The notes beneath the pieces are model-generated. The model made no database searches, was not told the origin of the DNA, and worked only from the letters and a program-made list of their open reading frames with translations. The translations under genes and the position numbers were made by a program. DNA of 64,000 nucleotides. It comes from Novosphingobium mathurense (GTDB lineage Bacteria; Pseudomonadota; Alphaproteobacteria; Sphingomonadales; Sphingomonadaceae). The stretch spans positions 1 to 64,000 of the forward strand of contig NZ_FVZE01000005.1 of assembly GCF_900168325.1 (NCBI RefSeq), in the 5' to 3' direction. Shown in pieces: positions 1-6,642 of the stretch; within the stretch, counting starts at the first letter, position 1; the number at the start of each line of letters is the position of its first letter.

Positions 1-255
1 GCGGAGCGGCCGCTGCGCAGCGTAGCTCGGGGCAGGAAAGCATGGCTGTTCGTCGGTTCGGATCGGGGTGGAGAGCGCGCCGCGATGATGTTCGGCCTCA
101 TCGGCACCTGTCGGCTGAACGACGTTGATCCGCTCGCATGGCTCACCGATGTCCTTAGCCGCATCGCCGAAATCCCACAAAACCGGCTGCACGAACTGCT
201 CCCATGGAACTGGAAAGCCCTCCAGAACTCCAACCCGGCGGAATTAGCCGCCTGA
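1..255 (+). CDS. IS66-family transposase, C-terminal fragment (cut by window edge)
   Basis: Frame 1 is open from base 1 to a TGA at 253-255 and encodes 84 residues. It contains the IS66 TnpC C-terminal signature: an ERPLRSVARGRKAWLF core, then SDRGGERAA, LIGTCRLNDVDP and a final LHELLPWNW. In this family the segment sits behind the DDE catalytic core and ends the protein, so only the tail is visible and the rest lies left of the window. The copy may be intact or a remnant. I could not recognise the right terminal inverted repeat in the 150 bases after the stop. Its position next to accessory genes fits a mobile or formerly mobile island boundary. The family call is confident; intactness is unknown. 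Confidence 0.85.
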   Translation, partial: AERPLRSVARGRKAWLFVGSDRGGERAAMMFGLIGTCRLNDVDPLAWLTDVLSRIAEIPQNRLHELLPWNWKALQNSNPAELAA

Positions 256-500
256 CCTTCTCAACCGTCGCTAACTCCGGCGCTAGCCAATGAGCTTGCA
301 CCGCCGCTAACTCGCGCGACTACTACCTCGCTGCAAGGCGGCCGCTATCGGATACGTACTCTCGAGGTCGAAATGCGGTCCTCGAAACCGGTCGTACGTC
401 CACGTCCCGCTCAATGACTTCAATTGCCCAAGTGGAACGGCAGCTTTTGAACGAAAAGGCGGAAAATCGGGCGTTACGGGCCGAGGTCAGAGCAGCTGAC

Positions 501-2219
501 TCAGGGGCCGAGAATGATTTGCCGGAACACGATTCCTACCTTGAAGCTGCGATCCTCAGTCAGAAAGCGGTGGCTCTGCATAAGCTCGTAGCGCGACATG
601 AACGGAAGCTTCTCCAGCGAGAAATCGTCATCATCGTGGAGCACGCAAAACACGACGCAATAGTCCTTTTCGTTGAGTTCCGCTTTCTTCTCCGGGATCA
701 GTGCAAGGAAGCCGGGCTTGTCTTTCGCAACATTGACGGGGTCAACATCGGCATCGATCCATGCCGCCATTCCGGTGCGGCAGGCGGTATCTGTCGAAAA
801 GGCGTGGGCATAGAACCTGCCCTGCGTGAATAGGTGGCTGATCGATGCCGCGCCGGAGGAGTAGCGTTTGACGTGAATTATCGAGCGATCGGCATGCAGC
901 AGGTCGCACACTTCGTATCGACGCTGTCCGGCGATCTCGAGCTTGGCCTTGTCGAGGAGATAGAGGTCCGCACAATCTTCCGCCGCACGACGGTTGAAAA
1001 CCTCCTCGCGGTTTTCCTTCCGGTCGGCCTTGTAGATGTTGATACCGTGCGGGAGATAGGCGGGATCAAGCAGGAGATCATGATCGTCGAGGTACTGTTC
1101 GACCGACGCCTTCAGTTGCTCGGATACCTCCCGCCATTGCCCCGATGAGAGAACAAATGTCCGCCCATTCCATTCGACCTCGGCCACCAGGCATCGATAG
1201 GCATCCCAGCGAACGAAGGTTCGATCGAGCTCGGGATTGTACTCGAATATCTTCCACCCCTTGATGCGGGTCTCGTCGAGATCCTTCAGCCGGCGACGCT
1301 TGACGGCGATCAGGTCTGCGATGCGCAGATCGTCGAACGTCTCGATCTCTTCGACGCCATCCTTCTCGACGTAGGCAAACGAGCTGTCGTCGTCGGCGAG
1401 AAAGTCCGGCGGAGCGAGGTGAACAGCATTGAAATTCTTGGCTTCGATTGCTGCGCAGAGCAGGCGGTTCAGCTCCGCTATGACGACCGGGTCGCTCTCG
1501 TGCCGGAGGATGTCGTACACCTTCAGGTCGGTCTTGGTGTAGTCGTCTGATCCATATCGTTCTTCGAGCTTCCGGCAGAGCTGCGCGAGATAAGTCCAGG
1601 TCACTTCCTGATCCTTCGGGAACTTGATCAGGATGCTGTCCTTGCCGCGGAAGGAGTCGACCAGCTCCTTGTACTCTGTCTTCACATGGCCGGAGATCGT
1701 GCGGAGGAATTCGGACTCGGTGTTGATGCCAAACACGCCGAGGCTTGCCCCCGTGCTGGCCTGCCGCTCGGTCTGTCGGCTGATTGCCTCATGTGCGGCC
1801 GTCTGAATCCGCCGGAGTTTCTCGGCGTCGCAGATGTTCATCCCAACCTTGATCCCGAAGTCGTAGACGATCTGCTCCTTATCAAGGTAGCTATCGCCAT
1901 GCTGGCCAAAGGCAGCCGCGTAGAACACATCGTCAGTGCCCTCCTTGCCGATGACTCGTAGTGCCATGAGGGCGCGTGGATATTTATTGAACGCCTCATA
2001 AGTGTATTTTTTCTCGGCGAAACCGGAGTTGAGGAACCGGAGCCAAGGGATTTGATCTTCGGTCTTCTGACCGCCGCCCCCGCGCTCGTATTTGATGTAC
2101 CCCTCGAATTCATCGTTCGGCTCTATGTGGGTGTAGGTTATCAGATCGCCCTTTAGAAAGTCCTCGAAACCCTTGCCGCCCTTGATTCTGAAAAGCGTAA
2201 TTCGCTTCATGTCCGACAT
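501..2219 (-). CDS. TIGR04141/DUF6119-like sporadically distributed protein
   Basis: A 572-residue soluble protein starting MSDMKRITLFRIKGG, with no signal peptide or membrane segment. The N-terminal ITLFRIK strand, the long acidic/aromatic middle and the C-terminal part with CVLHDDDDFSLEKLPFMSRYEL resemble proteins annotated as the 'sporadically distributed' family TIGR04141 (DUF6119). They have the same length range and typically occur in genomic islands; no biochemical activity is known to me. The start is the ATG at 2219; a second ATG three codons in is equally possible. It lies 192 bases downstream of the DUF7002 gene on the same strand, so it may be co-expressed or have its own promoter in that gap. 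The family call comes from memory of the overall pattern and is moderately sure. Confidence 0.65.
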   Translation of the reverse strand: MSDMKRITLFRIKGGKGFEDFLKGDLITYTHIEPNDEFEGYIKYERGGGGQKTEDQIPWLRFLNSGFAEKKYTYEAFNKYPRALMALRVIGKEGTDDVFYAAAFGQHGDSYLDKEQIVYDFGIKVGMNICDAEKLRRIQTAAHEAISRQTERQASTGASLGVFGINTESEFLRTISGHVKTEYKELVDSFRGKDSILIKFPKDQEVTWTYLAQLCRKLEERYGSDDYTKTDLKVYDILRHESDPVVIAELNRLLCAAIEAKNFNAVHLAPPDFLADDDSSFAYVEKDGVEEIETFDDLRIADLIAVKRRRLKDLDETRIKGWKIFEYNPELDRTFVRWDAYRCLVAEVEWNGRTFVLSSGQWREVSEQLKASVEQYLDDHDLLLDPAYLPHGINIYKADRKENREEVFNRRAAEDCADLYLLDKAKLEIAGQRRYEVCDLLHADRSIIHVKRYSSGAASISHLFTQGRFYAHAFSTDTACRTGMAAWIDADVDPVNVAKDKPGFLALIPEKKAELNEKDYCVVFCVLHDDDDFSLEKLPFMSRYELMQSHRFLTEDRSFKVGIVFRQIILGP

Positions 2220-2411
2220 AGAATCCGCCCCATACCTAGTAACGCCGCATCTATCACACCGCGCTGTAAGTTCGAAGGCCAGCTCGACAAAAGTGGGGAT
2301 GATTGGGCAAGAACAAAGTAATGAATTTGGTCGAAATGGGGATAATTGACGCTCTGCATTGATACCAACGAGGATGCGCCATCCCTTTGCCTAAGGCATA
2401 TCGGCTTTCGA

Positions 2412-3080
2412 CTACTCTATTATCGACATTACTTCGCTACCGCGTTTAACGACGACCCTTCTCACATAGCGGGCAATATCTGGAACGGAGTAATCGATCG
2501 CCAGCTCAACCGCGCGCTCCGTTCGACCTCGCCGCGATCGCCAGTGGGCGTAGGGATACTGCGGTATGCGCGAAAAAATACCTTCGTCGCGCGGGTGCGG
2601 CATCGGCTTGGTGCAGCCACTGTTTATAGGGCAAAGCCAGATTTTGTCGCGATGGGCGTCCACCAGCAAGCGCGTATCGACCTCCAGAACATCGTGCTCA
2701 TGATCCCTATAGGCCCCCGCCTGGGTGAGCTTGTGAAGCCGCTCCACCGACAGCCAGAAAAAGACCTTGGAATTAAGCAGTGCGTACCAGTCGCTCGGCT
2801 GGAGCCGCGATGGCAAAGCCCGCTTCAGACCGGAATCGCTCATCGGTATCTGGTCGCGTATGACAGCGCCGGGCAGACCGTCAGCGGCGATGGAGACGCT
2901 TTTGGGCCGGTGCGCGAGCTCGATCTGCGCTCGCTGAGCGCCGTCGATTTCGTACAGGTCCATGAGCGCCGAGGTGCTTAGCAACCCGTATCGTTCAATG
3001 GCCGGCCACGATCCACGCTCCGCCATATGGTAGAGCGTGGGGCAATTCGAAATGAGCTCGTCCAGCTCGGCATCGGTCAC
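2412..3080 (-). CDS. DUF7002-like protein, possible ADP-ribosyltransferase-fold effector
   Basis: A 222-residue cytoplasmic protein. The chosen start is the GTG at 3080, which overlaps the stop of the upstream kinase-PurZ gene as GTGA and has AGGAG six bases before it; a TTG one codon earlier is possible. The N-terminus (CPTLYHMAERGSWPAIERYG then LLSTSALMDLY) matches proteins annotated DUF7002. The layout 'tyrosine-His ... Ile ... Gly-Leu-Leu' resembles the start of DarT and other DNA/RNA ADP-ribosyltransferases, which bind NAD with this His; that likeness is my inference. Later residues (DVLEVDTRLL, RDEGIFSRIPQYP) are also typical of the DUF. It is the last gene of a coupled three-gene set whose first member has a macro (ADP-ribose-binding) domain, which supports an ADP-ribose-related job. 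The biochemical role is unproven. Confidence 0.6.
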   Translation of the reverse strand: MTDAELDELISNCPTLYHMAERGSWPAIERYGLLSTSALMDLYEIDGAQRAQIELAHRPKSVSIAADGLPGAVIRDQIPMSDSGLKRALPSRLQPSDWYALLNSKVFFWLSVERLHKLTQAGAYRDHEHDVLEVDTRLLVDAHRDKIWLCPINSGCTKPMPHPRDEGIFSRIPQYPYAHWRSRRGRTERAVELAIDYSVPDIARYVRRVVVKRGSEVMSIIE

Positions 3081-4705
3081 CAAGATCTCCTGTCAATTAC
3101 GTTGCGCCAGTTGAAGTCGGTCGAGAGCAAGGAAACAGGCCGCCCCGAAACCCTCTCAACCTCTTCAACAAATCTGATCGTTTCGTCAGTAAGTTGCTCG
3201 AACCGGAAGGCCTTGCGGTTTTCGATCCCAAAATAGTCCACGAAGGTCAGCGCTATGTCCGTCGGCCCGTTCAACTGCACCGAATCCTTGAACTGCTCCC
3301 AATCAAACTCCGCGATGCGGCGCTCCTTATTCGTGGTGGTAGTGCGCTCGGCGTTCTTTAAAGGATCGAGTGGGATTCGGCTACGGTAGTGGATCTCTTC
3401 CATATCCACTTCATATTCCATCGGACCCGATGGCCCACCCACGCGAATAGGGTAGGTCCTGCATACCATGATAACCCTGCGCACGTTCGAAGGTGCAATG
3501 CCGGCATCCGCCAAGCATCCTGCGACCGTCGTATCGCGGCTGGTGACATGGGGATACTGCCCGTGGTGGAGACTGAGCGAGGTGCCTTGGGTACCTTCAA
3601 GAAGGATCCGGTGCCCTTTTACAAAGGCATCCGCAAGAACCTTGCGCGCACTCCCCAGAAAGGGCTGGAGGTCGCTGCAGTCCCGGGCGAGAAACAACTC
3701 GGTCCCAGCCTTATAGTCCGACCTGCCGGTCAATTTGCGCGCTGACGCGATCCCGACGCCTTGGGCGGTGGAGCTGATGTTGCCGAAACGGGCCTTCTCC
3801 TCCTCGATGTCGTCGCTGCTGATGACGATGGCCTGCCGATCGATGACTAAGCGCTCGCTGGAAATGCCGTGCTTGGCGATCTCGTCCAGCAGTTTCGTCG
3901 GATTGATCACCGCACCTGGGCCAAGCAGGAGCTTGGCATTGGGCGCCCGTTGCGTCCCCGAGGGCAGGTGAAAGTATTTTTCTGGCTCGGGCTCCGCAAA
4001 AACCTGATGCCCGGCGTTAGGGCCACCGACCCGAACGAGCAGATCATATTCCGGTGCGATGTGCCCGACAATATTGCCTTTTCCCTCGCTGCCGTATTGG
4101 CCGCCAATCAACACGTCGACCAACTTCTCGGCGCCTCGGGGATAGAGATTAAGGAGGGCAGTCGCTCGAACGAGCACACTCGCGGCTGAACATCGGCCTG
4201 TGTCGACGACCACGTCCGCGAGCTCGGCTAGAGACTCGATATTCCGTTCGGTCCTGTTCTTCTTTAACGCTTCATATTCGTGGACGGCATCGTCCGCACG
4301 CGAGCGATCGAGATAACGCTGCTTCAGTACCTTCGGATCAGCCTTCACGTGGATATGGAAAACCTCGGGACCGTACGCCCGACGGATGGCGTTCACCTGC
4401 CCCTCAATGCGGACACAATCGACTACGTAGAGCCCGCTCGGCGTCGGACGCTGCGAATTGGCGTCGATTTCCCGCTGCAGGGCTTCCGCAACCCATTGGC
4501 CGCCATCGTCCTTGTCAAGCTTCTCGCCGGCGCGCTGAAGCGATCGCCGTTCTATCGTAATCTTCGGAAGCTTGCGGAGGATGAGGTCCTTGGTTTTGAT
4601 CACCATCGCGCCATGTTTCTCGCGCAACTGTTCAACCAAGGCAGATTTACCGGAGCAGATCGCCCCGGACACAAGCACCACTCTAAACGACGCTTGGTCG
4701 TTCAT
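3077..4705 (-). CDS. P-loop kinase-like domain fused to a PurZ/PurA-type succinate synthetase
   Basis: A 542-residue two-domain protein. Residues 1-190 form a nucleotide-kinase-like P-loop domain (Walker A GAICSGKS at 14-21, VVDCVR near 94-99). Residues 195-542 are a short adenylosuccinate-synthetase homologue: GGQYGSEGKG at 201-210, NAGH at 230-233, STAQGVGIA near 312-320, EGTQGTSLSLHHGQYPHVTS at 370-389 and ERTTTTNKERR at 453-463. Housekeeping PurA has Asp in the first motif (GDEGKG); here it is Ser206. As I recall, the same Asp-to-Ser change marks PurZ of 2-aminoadenine phages, which act on dGMP instead of IMP. The enzyme therefore probably joins aspartate to a guanine-type nucleotide, but the substrate is unproven. 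At about 350 residues the PurA part matches the short archaeal/phage form, not the roughly 430-residue bacterial enzyme. The ATG overlaps the upstream stop (TGATG) and the stop overlaps the next start (GTGA). Confidence 0.8.
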   Translation of the reverse strand: MNDQASFRVVLVSGAICSGKSALVEQLREKHGAMVIKTKDLILRKLPKITIERRSLQRAGEKLDKDDGGQWVAEALQREIDANSQRPTPSGLYVVDCVRIEGQVNAIRRAYGPEVFHIHVKADPKVLKQRYLDRSRADDAVHEYEALKKNRTERNIESLAELADVVVDTGRCSAASVLVRATALLNLYPRGAEKLVDVLIGGQYGSEGKGNIVGHIAPEYDLLVRVGGPNAGHQVFAEPEPEKYFHLPSGTQRAPNAKLLLGPGAVINPTKLLDEIAKHGISSERLVIDRQAIVISSDDIEEEKARFGNISSTAQGVGIASARKLTGRSDYKAGTELFLARDCSDLQPFLGSARKVLADAFVKGHRILLEGTQGTSLSLHHGQYPHVTSRDTTVAGCLADAGIAPSNVRRVIMVCRTYPIRVGGPSGPMEYEVDMEEIHYRSRIPLDPLKNAERTTTTNKERRIAEFDWEQFKDSVQLNGPTDIALTFVDYFGIENRKAFRFEQLTDETIRFVEEVERVSGRPVSLLSTDFNWRNVIDRRSW

Positions 4706-6051
4706 CAGCTGAAAAGCTCGAATTGCTCACGCTTGGGAGGAAGATCATAGACTGTCACCGCTAGGCCCGCCCTGACCAACTCGTCTTCGATTATCTCCTC
4801 GATAACCCCCCAATCGCCGCCCGCAGACCCGGTCCCGATCTTCGGCATATGGACGCTGGCGCCAATCCGTTTCGCGTGCGCCACCACTTCACGCAGACCT
4901 GCCTGCAGCGCCCTATAGCGCACCCGTGGAAACAGTGATGGCCCGAAACCCTCCTGCGCCACTATGCTTGCCAACGACACCCCCTCGTCCAGTTCGATGA
5001 TCAGCGCCCGCCCCAGGCGCTCGTCTGCGGTCAAATGAATGAAACGCTGTGTATACTGCAGCTCCGCCTGAGGATACTTCCGTCCAAACTTCCTTGCTAC
5101 TCCGCCGCCCCATTTGATAGCGCGGTTATTGACCAGCTGACAAATGATCTTTGGATCGTTGCCAAGCGGATCAAGTATGTTCCCATGAACATATCTTATG
5201 GGGCTCTTGCCGAATTGCCTCGATCCAAAGCGAACTACACCCGCGACCCTCGGATATCTTGTTCCGGGATATCCCGGAATGCCTACGAATTCGATCGCCG
5301 TGTCGCTTCCGGCAAACCAGTTTTCCACCGCACGATCGGTGTGGCCGATCGCTGTACAGTTGCGAGCAGCGCTTTCGGCGGGAAGCACGGTGCCTTCGAC
5401 GTGCAGGAACGGCGCTAGGGGCGACGGCACCGCGTAATCGATACGATATCGACGGTCGGGCTCCAAATCGCCGATCGGAGATGCAAAGAAGACGGAAATC
5501 GGGGTCTCGGCGACCTTTGCCAAACGGATGAGAAAAGCTTCTGCGGAGACATCGTAGCGCCGGCGCTCACGCATAAGCTCTTCAATGGGCGCCACTTCCA
5601 TCGCTGCAGGTAGGCTACCGATCGGCAACACGAATTCCGACGCCGCAATATTGCACAGCATTTCAAGTTGCCAATTATCCGATGCGGGGTCGTGGGCACT
5701 CCTGTTGCGGACTTCCTCGCGCCAATCCGGGAACAGCATATGCGCTAGTTCGTGCGCGATCGAAAAACGCACCCGTTCGCGGGGCTGCTGGGGGTTGAAC
5801 TCGATAGTTGCGGTGTCGGATGTAGCAAGAAGCCGCGCGTCGGCGATATTCGCGTTGGCTGACATCCTCGCGCCAAGCAGTTCGACGATTTTGACGGGAT
5901 TAAACGGCGGCCCCTCCCATCCCGCTTCCCGCGCCTTCAAGACGAGATTGCGTGCTGCTTCTTGGATTGCGGAAATCGGGTCGGTCCCCGGTGCGAGGGC
6001 TAATGCGGATTTGTTCGTCCAAGTTATGCCGACAGCGGTTACCATCTCCAA
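4705..6051 (-). CDS. IrrE-type zinc metallopeptidase fused to a macro (ADP-ribose) domain
   Basis: A 448-residue protein. Residues 1-200 are ImmA/IrrE-like, with the zinc motif HELAH at 100-104 and a downstream third-ligand helix containing E130 (LEMLCNIAASEFVLP). ImmA/IrrE proteins cleave repressors of mobile elements or stress genes. Residues 285-440 are a macro domain: RYVHGNI, LVNNRAIKWGGGVARKFG, and the ADP-ribose phosphate loop with MPKIGTGSAGGDW near 402-414, ending in VTVYDLP. Such domains bind or remove ADP-ribose, as in DarG antitoxins. A linker of about 80 residues separates them. The longest start is a TTG at 6051; an ATG follows at 6045 directly behind GGAG. It heads the island's three-gene unit (1-base overlap with the kinase-PurZ gene). 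I infer it is the sensor or antidote component; both domain calls are strong. Confidence 0.82.
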   Translation of the reverse strand: MEMVTAVGITWTNKSALALAPGTDPISAIQEAARNLVLKAREAGWEGPPFNPVKIVELLGARMSANANIADARLLATSDTATIEFNPQQPRERVRFSIAHELAHMLFPDWREEVRNRSAHDPASDNWQLEMLCNIAASEFVLPIGSLPAAMEVAPIEELMRERRRYDVSAEAFLIRLAKVAETPISVFFASPIGDLEPDRRYRIDYAVPSPLAPFLHVEGTVLPAESAARNCTAIGHTDRAVENWFAGSDTAIEFVGIPGYPGTRYPRVAGVVRFGSRQFGKSPIRYVHGNILDPLGNDPKIICQLVNNRAIKWGGGVARKFGRKYPQAELQYTQRFIHLTADERLGRALIIELDEGVSLASIVAQEGFGPSLFPRVRYRALQAGLREVVAHAKRIGASVHMPKIGTGSAGGDWGVIEEIIEDELVRAGLAVTVYDLPPKREQFELFS

Positions 6052-6054
6052 CTG

Positions 6055-6135
6055 CTAAACCAAGCTAGCTCGTAGGACCAGAGTGAACGCCGCGCGAAAG
6101 TGACGGCTGCGGGATGGCATTGTGGTGTTTGTCAT
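6055..6135 (-). CDS. possible 26-residue leader peptide upstream of the IrrE-macro gene
   Basis: An ATG at 6135 follows a good ribosome-binding site (GAGGAG, six bases upstream) and opens 26 codons of a basic peptide beginning MTNTTMPSRSRHFR and ending at a TAG at 6055-6057, three bases before the TTG/ATG starts of the IrrE-macro gene. The downstream gene has no well-spaced Shine-Dalgarno of its own for the TTG, so translation could be coupled. It may equally be the stub of a gene broken when the island formed. No family is recognised. Confidence 0.3.
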   Translation of the reverse strand: MTNTTMPSRSRHFRAAFTLVLRASLV

Positions 6136-6460
6136 CTTCGACTCCTCGGTTGAAGGAGCCGAAAGCGTCTGCCTCTCGGTCGCGAGGCTCAACCACAGCG
6201 CGTTATCGGCGGCGCACTCAAAACATCAGGTCCAGCGCCATTCCCGCGCCAGCGGGCTCGTTCACGTCCAACCTCCCGGTCGTTCCCGAACTCGCGAAGC
6301 AGCGCGTGAATGATCGGCAGCTTGCCGTATTCGTCACCCGATTCCGATCAGTCGCCAACGTCCCAGCTGCAGCCGTGAGCATCTAGTGCCGCTCTGTTCC
6401 CCCAATGGGACCCAGCGGAGGGACACAGGTTCGCCGTATTCATCTAAGTCATTGAAAAAA
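6136..6460. other. gene-free stretch between the island operon and tRNA-Thr
   Basis: About 325 bases with no coding frame I can support in either direction. It should contain the promoter of the IrrE-macro operon and, because it abuts the 3' end of a tRNA gene, could contain a decayed integration junction. I saw no second copy of the tRNA 3' end and no integrase gene here. Confidence 0.5.
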
Positions 6461-6536
<76 letters not shown>

Positions 6537-6642
6537 CCGGTGCGCCGCGCGATGACGGCTGCACGAAACAAGTCCGGCGCCCTTACCGCGAGGCAGGGGC
6601 GCCGGTCCAGAGTTTTGTGCGTTCGGTGCGAACGCTTTTGGA

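Noticed and set aside
414..833. 139-codon frame with a coiled-coil-like N-terminus antisense to the TIGR04141 gene end
   Set aside because: The first 30 codons could be a gene stub, but the rest is the shadow of the other strand; no family is recognised.
3077..4705. Housekeeping adenylosuccinate synthetase (purA)
   Set aside because: The N-terminal kinase fusion, short synthetase length, Asp-to-Ser change and island context all argue against the core enzyme.
6136..6460. Integrase remnant or duplicated attachment site next to tRNA-Thr
   Set aside because: No integrase motif and no second copy of the tRNA 3' end could be found inside the window.
6574..6605. Strong GC hairpin between the DUF885 gene and tRNA-Thr as a terminator
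   Set aside because: The stem is good, but no U-tract follows on the minus strand, so I did not list it as a terminator.
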